64,000 bases of DNA from Paramylibacter kogurei. GTDB taxonomy: Bacteria > Pseudomonadota > Alphaproteobacteria > Rhodobacterales > Rhodobacteraceae. Each line of letters starts with the position of its first letter. Within the stretch, counting starts at the first letter, position 1. The notes beneath the pieces were generated by a model. The model worked only from the letters and a program-made list of their open reading frames with translations. It did no database searches and was not told the origin of the DNA. The stretch lies in assembly GCF_002742285.1 (NCBI RefSeq), contig NZ_MDGM01000012.1, positions 1,054,001-1,118,000 on the forward strand, in the 5' to 3' direction. Shown here in pieces: positions 8,187-18,775 of this stretch. A program made the position numbers and the translations under genes.

Positions 8187-10751
8187 TCAATACAACCCAC
8201 CGCTGGACAAGGAACCAAAGCTGGCTTTGGCGGGAATTTTCTTTTTCTTACCCGTGGATGTACGCACCACTTTGTCCTTTTTCGGGGCGATGGTATTGCG
8301 GCTAAAGTTGCTGAAAATTTCGATATTTGTTTCAGCTTCAAAACCACCATCGATGAAATCAAGCAGGCTGTTTGCGTCGATTTCTTCGCCGATGCGGAAC
8401 AATTCGCGCACAACATGATCGCCTGTTGCATCATCGGGTAAACGAACACCGCTGAAACGGTCGAATTTATAAAATACAGTATCGGCGGGCTGTTCGAAAT
8501 TGTCCGCCCCGTATTTTTGCACGGCCTTGGCCATAAATTGTTGGAACACTGGGCCACACATACCGCCACCTGATGCGCCCTTACCCAATGTTTTGGGCGT
8601 ATCAAATCCCATGTAACAACCCGCCACGATATTACTGGTGAAACCTACAAACCACACATCTTTGGCATCGTTTGTTGTCCCTGTTTTACCCGCAACTGGC
8701 ACACCAAGGTTTACGGTTTTACGCGCTGTACCGCGTTCCACAACGCCGCGCATCATTGATGTGATCCGATATGCGGTAACTTCGTCCATGACGCGTTCTT
8801 TGTCTGATGATAGTGTCACGCCCTGCCCGTCGGCCAATTCACCTGGGCCACAATCGGCACAAACACGGCCATCGTGGCGAAATACGGTTTTGCCGCTACG
8901 ATCTTGCACACGGTCGATCAAGGTCGGATGGATGCGTTCACCACCATTGGCAAACATCGCATAGGATGACACGATTTTATAAAGCGTGGATTCCTGCGCG
9001 CCAAGCGCACCAGATAACACGCGCGACATACGATCATAGACACCAAAGCGTTCCGCATACCCCCCAACAACACCCATGCCCACATCCTGTGCCAAACGAA
9101 TGGTCATCAGGTTACGCGATTGTTCGATACCAACGCGCAGCGGTGCGGGGCCATAAAATTTGTTTGATGCGTTTTTTGGTGTCCACAAACCTTGGGGTGT
9201 GTTGATTTTAATCGGTGCGTCAACAACGATGGTCACAGGGGAATATCCACTGTCCATTGCAGCCGCATATACAAACGGTTTGAACACCGAACCCGGTTGG
9301 CGCTGTGCCTGTGTGGCGCGGTTAAACACGCTGTGCTGATATGAAAAACCACCTTGCATGGCCAATACACGCCCTGTGTTGGTATCCATCGCAACAAAGC
9401 CACCTTGAATTTGTGGCACTTGGCGCAACGACCAAGATTTCACACTGCGATCTTCGTTCAGCGCAGATTTCACCATCACAACATCACCCGCTGAAAACAT
9501 ATCAGCGGCGTTTTTCATGCGGAACCGATCGCCATCTTTGTTGATCTTGTTTTTGGCCCATTTGTTTTCTACGGAATAATACAAACGGTCGCGCTCTTCG
9601 TTATAATCAAAACCTTCAACACCAATTTGCGCGGTTTTTTCACCCACACTTAACACCACGGCAGGATACCAGTTTTCGATATCACGCGGCGCTTTGGCGT
9701 TGTCCAATGCATCGCGCCATTTGGTTTCATCGTCCAACAACGCAGGATCAATGGTTGTGATCGCACCGAAATACGGGCTGTTGCGGCGGTCGTATGCCTC
9801 TAGCCCACGGCGAAGCGCACGTTCCGCTTCGCGTTGCATATCGGTATCCATTGTTGCACGCACAGCGTAACCACCAGTGAAAAATTCATCCTCGCCAAAT
9901 GAATTGGTTACTTGGCGGCGAATTTCATCGGTAAAATAATTGCGTGGCGGGCGAGAGGATCGCGCCGTTTCCATATGCCCACCCTGCACTGTTTCCAGAT
10001 CGCTGGCACGGGCCAGTTTTATATCTTCTTCGCTGGCATATCCGTTTTCCGCCATCTCACGCAGCACGAAATTTCGACGGTTCAATGCACGCTCTTTTTG
10101 GCGCACGGGGTGATAATTTGACGGTGCTTTGGGCAAGGATGCCAAATAGGCCACCTCTTGCAAATTTAATTGTTCCAGCGTTTTCCCGAAATAGGTTTCT
10201 GCCGCCGCCGTCACGCCATATGAATTTTGACCCAAGAAAATTTCATTTAGATACAGCTCTAAAATGCGATCTTTGCTTAACGATCCTTCGATCCGTGCCG
10301 ATAGGATCAATTCCTTGATCTTACGCTCTGCAGAACGGTCATTGGTAAGCAAGAAGTTTTTCGTAACCTGTTGTGTAATCGTCGACGCACCGCGCAGCGT
10401 ACCACCCGTGGCGGCATCAATCCCCGCCTTTACGATACCAAGTGGATCGTAACCTTTGTGGTTATAAAAATTCTTATCCTCGGCGCTGATAAATGCATTT
10501 TTCAAAATATCTGGCATTTCTTCGACCGGGGTGAACAAACGACGCTCCGATGCAAATTCATCCATCACACGCCCATCAACCGCATAAACGCGTGAAATTG
10601 TTGCGGGTTCATATCCTGCCAAGCTGTCATGATCGGGCAAATCACGGCCATAGGCCATAAACACCGCTGCGATCGTGGCAACACCCAAAATCGCACCCAA
10701 TGTGAGCACCGTAAAAATAACACCGAAAAATGAAACAATTGATCTTAGCAC
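8187..10751 (-). CDS. mrcA: Penicillin-binding protein 1a (bifunctional transglycosylase/transpeptidase)
   Basis: An 854-aa class A PBP that polymerises and cross-links peptidoglycan. It has an N-terminal membrane anchor (about residues 5-33) and a GT51 domain with the EDKNFYNHKG catalytic-Glu motif and GASTITQQV. An OB-like PBP1a insert (about 320-430) follows, and then a transpeptidase domain with SVFK (active-site Ser), SRN and KTGTT. The C-terminal tail is basic and disordered. It sits between the amidase gene and prfB on the same strand, so three cell-wall or translation genes are probably read together. Confidence 0.95.
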   Translation of the reverse strand: MLRSIVSFFGVIFTVLTLGAILGVATIAAVFMAYGRDLPDHDSLAGYEPATISRVYAVDGRVMDEFASERRLFTPVEEMPDILKNAFISAEDKNFYNHKGYDPLGIVKAGIDAATGGTLRGASTITQQVTKNFLLTNDRSAERKIKELILSARIEGSLSKDRILELYLNEIFLGQNSYGVTAAAETYFGKTLEQLNLQEVAYLASLPKAPSNYHPVRQKERALNRRNFVLREMAENGYASEEDIKLARASDLETVQGGHMETARSSRPPRNYFTDEIRRQVTNSFGEDEFFTGGYAVRATMDTDMQREAERALRRGLEAYDRRNSPYFGAITTIDPALLDDETKWRDALDNAKAPRDIENWYPAVVLSVGEKTAQIGVEGFDYNEERDRLYYSVENKWAKNKINKDGDRFRMKNAADMFSAGDVVMVKSALNEDRSVKSWSLRQVPQIQGGFVAMDTNTGRVLAMQGGFSYQHSVFNRATQAQRQPGSVFKPFVYAAAMDSGYSPVTIVVDAPIKINTPQGLWTPKNASNKFYGPAPLRVGIEQSRNLMTIRLAQDVGMGVVGGYAERFGVYDRMSRVLSGALGAQESTLYKIVSSYAMFANGGERIHPTLIDRVQDRSGKTVFRHDGRVCADCGPGELADGQGVTLSSDKERVMDEVTAYRITSMMRGVVERGTARKTVNLGVPVAGKTGTTNDAKDVWFVGFTSNIVAGCYMGFDTPKTLGKGASGGGMCGPVFQQFMAKAVQKYGADNFEQPADTVFYKFDRFSGVRLPDDATGDHVVRELFRIGEEIDANSLLDFIDGGFEAETNIEIFSNFSRNTIAPKKDKVVRTSTGKKKKIPAKASFGSLSSGGLY

Positions 10752-10885
10752 GGGAATTCCTCGTCGAGTTCGACAGTCATTTAGGCGGTTGTTGGGTTTG
10801 GGTCAAAACACAAGTGGTAAAAACCCGTCCAAAATCCGCCGATACATTTCGCTCTACATAGGGAATTTTGTGTTTAATTAAAACC

Positions 10886-12112
10886 CTATTGTCGTAACAA
10901 TTTTGCGGCTGCTGCGTCTTCGACAGCCCATGAATCCAATGCCAGAACGATACCATCTATTACTTTGGAACGCCATGATTGTGTGATCAAATTATTAAGA
11001 TCACGCCGATTGGTCATGAATCCAAGCTCGATCAAAATGGATGGGATATCAGGTGCCTTGAGCACGGCAAATCCAGCGGCCAAATGCGGGCGGCTGCGCA
11101 GCTTGCCTACGGATTGCGCGATTTCCAGCACCATCATTTCCGCCAACATATCGCTTCGCTCGAATGTTTCGAGACGTGCTAAATCCATCAAAACACCCGC
11201 CAATTCGTCATCTTGATCGGTAAGGTCGACGCCTGCCAGCAGATCAGAACGTGAAAGCTGGCTTGCCAATAATTCCGCACTGGTATTGGACGCTTTGTTT
11301 GACAAAGTATAAACCGTAATCCCAGAGGCCGATCCAGATGTCACCGCATCCGCATGAAGCGAGATAAGAACATCTGCATTTTCCGCACGCGCCGCAGCGA
11401 TCCGCCCTGGAAGCGAGATAAATTCATCATCGCCACGTGTCATGAACGCCTGAAACCGACCCGTGCGAATGAGCGCCTCTTTCAATTCAAGTGCAAATTG
11501 CAAAACCAAATCTTTTTCGCGGTGCCCATCGTATATGGCACCTGTATCCAGCCCCCCGTGGCCGGGATCCAGCATAACAATGATCGGGCGCGTGCCATCT
11601 TGGCGTTTTTTTGGGATCATATCCCCCTTAAACGCAGGCAAATCCCAAAGCGCATCATTGGGTGGCGTTGAATATTTCGCGAAATCTTCGGCGTTAACCT
11701 GTTCTAAATAAACCGCTAGCTGCCCAACCCCTGCACTATTTTCCGTGCCCATTTCCGCTGTTTTCACCACCATCGGCTCTGACAAGGTTAAAACCATGCG
11801 CGACCAACCTGGGCGAAAGGCACCATAGCGGGCATCTGTAACCGTTTCTGATTGTTCGACAAAATCGCTTGGCAATTGTGCCCAATCAACTTGTTTGAAA
11901 TCCATCACCAAACGATAAGGTTCGCCCAATGTGTAAACGCGAAACGGAACGGGTTGGGTTAATCCCAATTCAATTTGCAGCCCCCATAATTTATCATCCA
12001 GTTTGGTGCGACTTGGGTCAATACGCGCCAATGCACCGAAATCTTGGGCCATAATGATGGTCGCCCAAGATTGAATGAAACAAAAAATTAGCGCTGTTAT
12101 GATGCTTTTCAC
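10886..12112 (-). CDS. N-acetylmuramoyl-L-alanine amidase (AmiC-type)
   Basis: A 408-aa periplasmic amidase that cleaves stem peptides from glycan chains, typically during daughter-cell separation. It has a signal peptide (about residues 1-22), an N-terminal AMIN-like region (about 40-140) and a C-terminal Amidase_3 domain. The zinc and catalytic motifs are present: DPGHGGLDTG, REKDL, SLHAD and IELGFMTN. It diverges from rne, with a 415-bp intergenic region between them, and lies 134 bp upstream of PBP1a. Confidence 0.92.
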   Translation of the reverse strand: MKSIITALIFCFIQSWATIIMAQDFGALARIDPSRTKLDDKLWGLQIELGLTQPVPFRVYTLGEPYRLVMDFKQVDWAQLPSDFVEQSETVTDARYGAFRPGWSRMVLTLSEPMVVKTAEMGTENSAGVGQLAVYLEQVNAEDFAKYSTPPNDALWDLPAFKGDMIPKKRQDGTRPIIVMLDPGHGGLDTGAIYDGHREKDLVLQFALELKEALIRTGRFQAFMTRGDDEFISLPGRIAAARAENADVLISLHADAVTSGSASGITVYTLSNKASNTSAELLASQLSRSDLLAGVDLTDQDDELAGVLMDLARLETFERSDMLAEMMVLEIAQSVGKLRSRPHLAAGFAVLKAPDIPSILIELGFMTNRRDLNNLITQSWRSKVIDGIVLALDSWAVEDAAAAKLLRQ

Positions 12113-12527
12113 TGCTATTTACCGCTCTTTGGCTGTTTTCAACAATATAGCAAATCAAAAACAGATTGTAATTGCCTAATGTTCAACTTATTGATGAACA
12201 ATCGGTGTTTGAAAAATCACCACAAAGTTTCGCTGGCGGTATTCTTTGCGACAGGCATTTGCTGAAGACCGCAATGAACCCCCAGCAGGCCAAATGGCCA
12301 AACAGAACAGCCCATTTTGCGCAATCAGTGCGAAATCGGCCTTATATCAACGCTCACGAATAAGAGCGTCGGAGAAAACCGCGATGAAACGCGCGCCGAA
12401 AAACAGCCAAAACACCGCGGACATGTCTGCGCCTGTTGGCGTATCGCGCGCTATCGCCTTAACTAAACATGTAAATCTTTTGTCCCCTGAACAAGGGAGG
12501 CTTTGATTTGCGTGTCAGAAAGAAAAC
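12113..12527 (+). promoter_or_regulatory. 415-bp intergenic region: rne leader and amidase promoter
   Basis: No convincing annotated gene lies in this stretch. It must hold the divergent amidase promoter near its left end and the rne promoter and 5' leader. One clear hairpin is visible, ACGCTC - 8 nt - GAGCGT at 12350-12369. A strong Shine-Dalgarno-like AAGGGAGG sits at 12492-12498, too far (about 29 nt) from the rne ATG but 4 nt before a TTG at 12503. RNase E messages are autoregulated through their 5' leader in several bacteria, so a long leader is plausible, but its function here is inferred. Confidence 0.55.
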
Positions 12528-15347
12528 ATGTCAAAGAAAATGCTTATCGATGCAACACATGCGGAAGAAACCCGCGTTGTTGTTGTAGAAGGAAACAAAG
12601 TAGATGAATTCGACTTTGAAAGTCTAAATAAACGTCAGCTTGCTGGGAATATCTATCTTGCCAAGGTTACACGCGTAGAGCCATCGCTTCAGGCGGCTTT
12701 TGTTGATTACGGCGGGAATCGCCACGGATTTCTCGCTTTTTCCGAAATTCACCCCGATTATTACCAAATTCCTGTTGCCGACCGCGAAAAGCTGTTGGAA
12801 GAGGAAGAAGCATACGCCAAGGCCGTTGCCGAAGCGGAAGAGCAAAAATCAAAGCAAAAACCAAAATCACGCCGCCGCAGCCGTTCAAAATCCAAAACCG
12901 TTGCGGAAACAGCAGCAACGGATGCAGTTGTCACAGGCGATGCCACATCACCCGATGTGATTGATCTGGACGAAGAAAACGGTCTGGTCGATGTGCCAGA
13001 AAACCAAACGGAGCAACCAACCCCGTCAACAGAATCGGATTCCGATGCGGGTGAGCCCATCGAAAACGAAATCGAAAGCGTTGACACCGTTACCGAAGTT
13101 TCAAGCAATGATGCGGATGAAACCGCCCAAGAGGTTGATTCAGAAATCGTCGAAGAAGGCGAATTGCACGATGCGGAAATCTCTGATGACGAAGTTCAAG
13201 CAGAGGTGCGCCCACGCAAACCCCGCCCACGTCGTTACAAAATCCAAGAAGTGGTCAAGGTTCGCCAAATTTTGTTGGTTCAGGTTGTTAAAGAAGAGCG
13301 CGGCAACAAGGGTGCTGCGCTGACAACATATCTGTCACTTGCTGGTCGTTACTGTGTTTTGATGCCAAACACCGCACGTGGTGGTGGCATTTCACGCAAG
13401 ATCACCAACGCCACAGATCGCAAGAAAATCAAAGAGATAACCAACGCAATTGAAGTGCCCAAAGGCGCCGGCCTGATCGTGCGCACCGCTGGTGCCAAAC
13501 GATCCCGCACCGATATCGAGCGCGACTATGAATATCTGTTGCGTCAATGGGAACAGATCCGCGATTTAACATTGCAATCCATCGCCCCTGCGCAAATCTA
13601 TGCCGAGGGTGATTTGATTAAACGCACCATTCGCGATCTTTATAATCGTGAAATCGATGAAATCATTGTCGAAGGTGATCGTGGTTACGCGGATGCGGTT
13701 GAATACATGAAAATGTTGATGCCAACCCGCGTTGAAAAAATCACGCATTACAAGGAATCAATGCCCCTGTTCGCCCGTTATCAGGTCGAAGCGTATTTGG
13801 GTGGTATGTTTAACCCAACTGTGCAGCTAAAATCAGGTGGGTATATCGTGATTGACGTGACCGAAGCCTTGGTCGCGGTTGATGTGAACTCTGGTCGTGC
13901 CACCAAAGAAGGCTCGATCGAGGATACAGCACTTCGCACCAACCTTGAGGCCGCAGAAGAATTGGCACGCCAAGCACGCCTGCGCGACTTGGCTGGTTTG
14001 ATCGTGATCGATTTTATCGACATGGAAGAACGGCGCAACAACTCAGCCGTTGAAAAACGCCTGAAAGACAAGTTGAAAAATGATCGTGCACGCATTCAAG
14101 TGGGCCGCATTTCGTCATTTGGATTGCTCGAAATGTCACGCCAGCGACTGCGCCCAGGTATGCTAGAGGCCACAACAGCACCCTGCCCGCATTGTCATGG
14201 CACGGGTTTGGTGCGTTCGGACGGAAGCCAAGCATTGGCAATCCTGCGTGAAATCGAAGAAGAAGCGACACGCAAACGCACAAACGAAGTGTTGGTTACA
14301 ACACCCGTTAACGTTGCCAACTATCTGTTGAACGCAAAACGCGAACATATCAGCGAGATTGAAACACGTTATGGCATGTCCGTGCGGATCGAAGCAGACA
14401 GCGCGATGATCAGCCCAGACTACACCGTTGAAAAGCTGAAAACCGCAACACGCATCGTGGCACAACATGCCGATGAATCTGGTGCAATCACCATGAGCAG
14501 CACATCAACCGATGATCTGACCACAGCCGCACCTGTTCCATCCCCTACTGGTGATGACGAAGAACAGCCCAAGAAAAAACGGCGTCGTCGTCGTCGTCGT
14601 GGTGGCCGCAACAAAGGTGCAGCGGATGCACCACAAAATCAGGACGCAAATGATCAAAGCGTCGAAAATGCGCCAAATGATGCTGATGCCCCAGCAAAAG
14701 TTGAAGCAAGTGATGCAAATGATGCCCGTGCAAAAACTGATGCTTCTGAACCAGTAAGCGAAGCCAAGGCGGAAACAGCGGCTGAAGAATCGCCAAAAGC
14801 GGAGGAAAAGCCCGTTAAAAAACGTGCTCCTCGCAAACCGCGTGCAACCAAGGCAAAGCCAACAACAGAAACGCCAGCGGCGGAACCTGTTGTGGATGAC
14901 GCAAAACCTGTGGAAACCGCAGAGGTAGACGAAAAGCCAGCGCCGAAAAAACGTGCGCCCGCAAAACGGACCGCCGCCAAAACCACGGCGAAAAAGGCAC
15001 CTGCCAAGAAAACCACTGCAAAGGCGAAAACCAAAGCAGATGCATCAGAGACGGTTGAAACAACAACCGAGGATGCGCCTGTTGCGAAAAAGACCGCGCG
15101 CAAACCCGCAACAAAACGCAAGCCAGCGGCCAAGAAAACCGCCGCTGCGGATACGCCCGTGGAAACCCCATCGCCAAGCCCAACGCCCGCGGATCCAGCA
15201 CCAACGCCCGCGGATCCAGCACTAGCGCCTGCGCCGACGCCAGAACCCACACAGGTTCCCGCACCCGATCCAACGCCGGCATCACCACCCGCCGAAGCGG
15301 TTGCAAAACCTGCACCCAAGCGACGCGGTTGGTGGTCACGCTCGTAA
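12528..15347 (+). CDS. rne: Ribonuclease E
   Basis: A 939-aa endoribonuclease and RNA degradosome scaffold. The N-terminal S1 domain (from about residue 35) is interrupted by a large acidic insert (about 100-225) as in other alphaproteobacteria. The catalytic aspartates lie in VAVDVNSG and IVIDFIDME, and the zinc-link is CPHCHGTG. After about residue 660 the tail is disordered and basic. It includes an arginine run encoded by consecutive CGT codons near 14582-14600, Lys/Ala-Pro blocks, and a final Pro-rich part with a perfect 21-bp tandem duplication. The start is ATG 12528 (MSKKMLIDATHAEETR), although its ribosome-binding site is weak. A hairpin terminator follows directly. Such tails drive condensate (BR-body) formation in Caulobacter. 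Confidence 0.96.
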   Translation: MSKKMLIDATHAEETRVVVVEGNKVDEFDFESLNKRQLAGNIYLAKVTRVEPSLQAAFVDYGGNRHGFLAFSEIHPDYYQIPVADREKLLEEEEAYAKAVAEAEEQKSKQKPKSRRRSRSKSKTVAETAATDAVVTGDATSPDVIDLDEENGLVDVPENQTEQPTPSTESDSDAGEPIENEIESVDTVTEVSSNDADETAQEVDSEIVEEGELHDAEISDDEVQAEVRPRKPRPRRYKIQEVVKVRQILLVQVVKEERGNKGAALTTYLSLAGRYCVLMPNTARGGGISRKITNATDRKKIKEITNAIEVPKGAGLIVRTAGAKRSRTDIERDYEYLLRQWEQIRDLTLQSIAPAQIYAEGDLIKRTIRDLYNREIDEIIVEGDRGYADAVEYMKMLMPTRVEKITHYKESMPLFARYQVEAYLGGMFNPTVQLKSGGYIVIDVTEALVAVDVNSGRATKEGSIEDTALRTNLEAAEELARQARLRDLAGLIVIDFIDMEERRNNSAVEKRLKDKLKNDRARIQVGRISSFGLLEMSRQRLRPGMLEATTAPCPHCHGTGLVRSDGSQALAILREIEEEATRKRTNEVLVTTPVNVANYLLNAKREHISEIETRYGMSVRIEADSAMISPDYTVEKLKTATRIVAQHADESGAITMSSTSTDDLTTAAPVPSPTGDDEEQPKKKRRRRRRRGGRNKGAADAPQNQDANDQSVENAPNDADAPAKVEASDANDARAKTDASEPVSEAKAETAAEESPKAEEKPVKKRAPRKPRATKAKPTTETPAAEPVVDDAKPVETAEVDEKPAPKKRAPAKRTAAKTTAKKAPAKKTTAKAKTKADASETVETTTEDAPVAKKTARKPATKRKPAAKKTAAADTPVETPSPSPTPADPAPTPADPALAPAPTPEPTQVPAPDPTPASPPAEAVAKPAPKRRGWWSRS
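15180..15221 (+). repeat. Perfect 21-bp tandem duplication inside rne
   Basis: Two identical 21-bp copies (15180-15200 and 15201-15221) each encode PTPADPA in the disordered tail of RNase E. The identity at synonymous sites points to a recent duplication. Confidence 0.95.
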
Positions 15348-15360
15348 TTAATGATAAAAA

Positions 15361-15383
15361 GCCTCGCGCAAGCGGGGCTTTTT
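15361..15383 (+). terminator. Rho-independent terminator after rne
   Basis: The stem GCCTCGC / GCGGGGC closes a GCAA loop and is followed by TTTTT. It starts 14 bp after the rne stop. Confidence 0.88.
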
Positions 15384-15469
15384 GGGCATAAATTTGCGCA
15401 TAACATCACTGTGCATTGTTTTTTACAAATCAGAGCGGCATTGTTTTTGAAACCAAAAAGGGAATATTC

Positions 15470-16807
15470 ATGCTTGGTTCAAAAATATACAAATCTGTGC
15501 TTACCGCCGCATTTGTTCTGTCCAGCACAATCAGCCTGTCCGCACAGGGATTGATCCGTGATGCCGAAATCGAGCGAACATTAAAACTGGCGGCCAAACC
15601 TATCTTGGCCAAAGCGGGTGTCTCGCAAAGCAACGCAAATATTTTGGTTGTGAATGATCGTTCTCTTAACGCATTCGTGGCAGGTGGACGCCATATTTTT
15701 GTGCACCACGGGCTGATCCTGAAACTTAAATCTGTGGAACAATTACAATCCGTTTTGGCACATGAAATTGGCCACATAACGGGCGGGCATATCGCCCAAC
15801 GTGCAGGTGCCGCCGCAAGTTCAAAATCCGCCGCTGGAGTTGGATTTTTGCTGGCAATTGCCGCTGCTGCCGCTGGTTCTGGCGAGGCGGCCGTTGCATT
15901 ATCCGCAGGTACGCAATCGGTTGCGACGCGCAATTTTTTAACCCACACACGTGCCCAAGAATCCAGTGCTGATCAATCGGGCGCACGATATATGGCCGCC
16001 GCTGGCATTGACCCAAAAGCGGCAATCGAAGTGTTGGAAATTTTTGATGGTCAGGATTTGATGTCCGCCAAACACCGCGACCCTTATACATTGTCCCACC
16101 CGATGTCGCGCGAACGTATCGCAAATTTGCGCGCCTTTGCAGGGGCTTACAAACCACGCGCGAGCACGCAGCCACCAAATATGGATTATTGGTATGCGCG
16201 TATGGTCGCAAAATTCAACGGATTCACCAATAATCCCGCAAGCGTTTTGCGCCGTGTCAAAAAATCCGACAAAGGCGAAATTGCCACCCTTACCCGCGCC
16301 ATTGCATACCATCGCAAACCGGATCGTAAACGCGCCTTGAATGAAATAAATCGACTGGTCAACATGCGCCCCAAAGATGCGTATTATCATGAATTGCGCG
16401 GGCAAATATTGCTGGAAAATCGTGATGTAAACGGCGCGATTAAATCCTATCGCACGGCAACACAGCTTGCGCCAAATGAATCCCTTATTCTTGCGGGATT
16501 GGGGCGTGCGCTTAACGCTTCAAACACCAATAACTCGGAAGCATTGAAAGTTTTGCAACGAGCCTATTCCAAGGATGCGCGTGATGGGCGCATGTTGCGT
16601 GAATTGGCCGTGGCCTATGCCCGTGCTGGGCAAAATGGCAATGCATCCGTGGTTACGGCGGAGCGATACGCGCTTGCGTCCAATTTCCAACAGGCATCTG
16701 TGCATGCAAAACGCGCACAAGGTTTATTGCCCCAAGGTACCAGTGGATGGCTAAAAGCCCAAGAAATCTTGTCATTAGCAAAACAAGCGACGTCACGTAA
16801 ACGTTAA
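15470..16807 (+). CDS. M48-family periplasmic zinc metalloprotease (BepA-like) with TPR tail
   Basis: A 445-aa protein from ATG 15470, which is preceded by AAAGGGA. An 18-codon upstream extension is open but has no ribosome-binding site and would spoil the signal peptide. The N-terminus (about residues 1-27, ending LSAQG) is a secretion signal. The protease domain has the zinc motif [10 protein letters not shown], and a third ligand is probably the Glu of [11 protein letters not shown] Gly/Ala-rich hydrophobic stretch lies between them. Residues from about 280 on form TPR-like helices. BepA homologues degrade or chaperone outer-membrane assembly intermediates. The final product matches 'M48 family metalloprotease' in relatives, but the substrate is unknown. 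Confidence 0.88.
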   Translation: MLGSKIYKSVLTAAFVLSSTISLSAQGLIRDAEIERTLKLAAKPILAKAGVSQSNANILVVNDRSLNAFVAGGRHIFVHHGLILKLKSVEQLQSVLAHEIGHITGGHIAQRAGAAASSKSAAGVGFLLAIAAAAAGSGEAAVALSAGTQSVATRNFLTHTRAQESSADQSGARYMAAAGIDPKAAIEVLEIFDGQDLMSAKHRDPYTLSHPMSRERIANLRAFAGAYKPRASTQPPNMDYWYARMVAKFNGFTNNPASVLRRVKKSDKGEIATLTRAIAYHRKPDRKRALNEINRLVNMRPKDAYYHELRGQILLENRDVNGAIKSYRTATQLAPNESLILAGLGRALNASNTNNSEALKVLQRAYSKDARDGRMLRELAVAYARAGQNGNASVVTAERYALASNFQQASVHAKRAQGLLPQGTSGWLKAQEILSLAKQATSRKR

Positions 16808-16887
16808 GACTTTTCACACTGCCAAAACATCTTTATACAGGCTCAAATGACCTTGCCGAAGATAAGGCACAAAATTTCGAGGGTGAA

Positions 16888-17379
16888 ATGACCAAAAAAG
16901 ATCAAGATACGGATGTTCAATTTGTACAGGCTTTGGCCGAATTGCTACGTGAAAATGACCTGACAGAATTACAGGTAAAACGCGAATATGGTGACGACAA
17001 AACATTAAATGTGCGCGTCACACGCCAAACCGCCGTTACAATGGCCGCCGCTGTGCCACAAACAATCGCAGCACCAGCCGCTGCACCTGCACCCGCTGCT
17101 GCGGCACCTGCTGAATCTGCCAAGGCCAGCGATCCCGCCGATCACCCAGGTGCGGTGACATCACCCATGGTTGGCACTGCATATTTGCAACCCGAACCTG
17201 GTGCGGCACCATTTGTAAGTATTGGTCAAAAAGTTTCCGCAGGTGACACATTGTTGATCGTCGAAGCGATGAAAACAATGAATCAGATCCCTGCCCCGAA
17301 TGGTGGCACCGTAAAACGTATCCTCATCGAAGACGGCACGCCCGTTGAATTTGGGACGCCACTTGTGATTGTTGAATAA
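16888..17379 (+). CDS. accB: Acetyl-CoA carboxylase biotin carboxyl carrier protein
   Basis: A 163-aa BCCP. The N-terminal helical part binds biotin carboxylase, a Pro/Ala linker spans about residues 60-85, and the C-terminal biotinyl domain carries the modified lysine in EAMKTMNQI. It is the first step of fatty-acid synthesis together with AccC. A good ribosome-binding site (GAGGG) precedes the ATG. The accC gene starts 22 bp downstream, so the two form the classic accBC operon. Confidence 0.96.
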   Translation: MTKKDQDTDVQFVQALAELLRENDLTELQVKREYGDDKTLNVRVTRQTAVTMAAAVPQTIAAPAAAPAPAAAAPAESAKASDPADHPGAVTSPMVGTAYLQPEPGAAPFVSIGQKVSAGDTLLIVEAMKTMNQIPAPNGGTVKRILIEDGTPVEFGTPLVIVE

Positions 17380-17401
17380 GCGATAAACGAAAGAAACAAC
17401 C

Positions 17402-18751
17402 ATGTTTTCCAAGATTCTTATCGCCAATCGCGGTGAAATTGCATTGCGGGTCATCCGCGCCGCCAAAGAATTGGGCGTGCGCACCGTTGCCGTTCATTCA
17501 ACTGCGGATGCTGATGCAATGCATGTGCGCATGGCAGATGAAAGCATCTGTATCGGTCCACCATCGGGTGCGCAAAGCTATCTGAACGTACCAAACATCA
17601 TTGCAGCATGTGAAATAACTGGGGCCGAGGCCGTTCACCCTGGCTATGGCTTTTTGTCGGAAAACGCCAATTTTGTGCAGGTGTTGGAAGATCACGACAT
17701 TACATTTATCGGGCCAAGCGCGGAACACATCCGCATGATGGGCGATAAAATCACAGCTAAGGACACGATGAAAAAGCTGGGCGTTCCATGCGTTCCAGGG
17801 TCAGATGGCGGCGTTGATACCATCGCAGAGGCACATAAAGTTGCCGATGAAATGGGATATCCCGTAATTGTAAAAGCAACCGCAGGCGGTGGTGGCCGTG
17901 GGATGAAACTGGCGAAAACCAAAGACGATCTGGACGAAGCATTTTCAACCGCGCGATCCGAATCAAAGGCCGCATTTGGCAATGATGAGGTTTATATTGA
18001 AAAATACCTCACCCTGCCCCGCCATATCGAGGTTCAGGTTTTTGGCGATGGTCGAGGCCGTGCCGTTCATTTGGGCGAGCGTGACTGTTCATTGCAACGC
18101 CGTCACCAAAAGGTGTTTGAAGAGGCCCCGGGCCCAAGCATCGACGAAAAAACACGCGAAAAAATCGGCAAGGTCTGCGCCGATGCGATTGCAGACATCA
18201 AATACTCTGGTGCTGGTACAATCGAATTTTTGTATGAAAACGGCGAATTTTACTTCATCGAAATGAACACACGTTTGCAGGTGGAACATCCTGTAACCGA
18301 AACCATTTATGGTGTGGATTTGGTGAAACAACAAATCCGTGTTGCCGCTGGCGAAGAGATGACATTCAAACAAGAAGAATTGTCCATCAAAGGCCATGCG
18401 ATCGAGGTGCGGATTAATGCGGAAAAACTTCCAAATTTCACGCCTTGCCCAGGTAAAATCACAACATTCCATGCCCCAGGCGGTTTGGGTGTACGTATGG
18501 ATTCCGCGCTTTATGCGGGCTATTCCATCCCACCCTATTACGACAGTTTGATTGCCAAGCTGATCGTATCTGGCATTACACGCGAAGCGGCACTTGCCCG
18601 ATTGCGCCGTGCACTTGGCGAATTGATTGTGGATGGCGTGGATACCACCGTGCCCTTGTTTGACGCGCTCTTACAAGAAGAAGACGTTCTCACAGGGAAT
18701 TACGATATTCACTGGCTTGAAAAATGGCTGGAAAAACAAGATTCCGAATAA
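17402..18751 (+). CDS. accC: Acetyl-CoA carboxylase, biotin carboxylase subunit
   Basis: A 449-aa ATP-grasp enzyme, the usual length for stand-alone AccC, which carboxylates biotin on AccB using bicarbonate and ATP. Visible family motifs are the N-terminal [14 protein letters not shown], the ATP-loop AGGGGRGMK, the bicarbonate-site region [13 protein letters not shown] and the [10 protein letters not shown] segment. It lies 22 bp after accB and 24 bp before aat, so all three are probably co-transcribed. Confidence 0.97.
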   Translation: MFSKILIANRGEIALRVIRAAKELGVRTVAVHSTADADAMHVRMADESICIGPPSGAQSYLNVPNIIAACEITGAEAVHPGYGFLSENANFVQVLEDHDITFIGPSAEHIRMMGDKITAKDTMKKLGVPCVPGSDGGVDTIAEAHKVADEMGYPVIVKATAGGGGRGMKLAKTKDDLDEAFSTARSESKAAFGNDEVYIEKYLTLPRHIEVQVFGDGRGRAVHLGERDCSLQRRHQKVFEEAPGPSIDEKTREKIGKVCADAIADIKYSGAGTIEFLYENGEFYFIEMNTRLQVEHPVTETIYGVDLVKQQIRVAAGEEMTFKQEELSIKGHAIEVRINAEKLPNFTPCPGKITTFHAPGGLGVRMDSALYAGYSIPPYYDSLIAKLIVSGITREAALARLRRALGELIVDGVDTTVPLFDALLQEEDVLTGNYDIHWLEKWLEKQDSE

Positions 18752-18775
18752 AAATCAGATGGTTGGGCGCATAAC

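Noticed and set aside
14654..15409. Long minus-strand open frame opposite the rne tail
   Set aside because: It is the antisense shadow of the Ala/Lys/Pro-rich tail of RNase E; low-complexity composition keeps it open and no ribosome-binding site is present.
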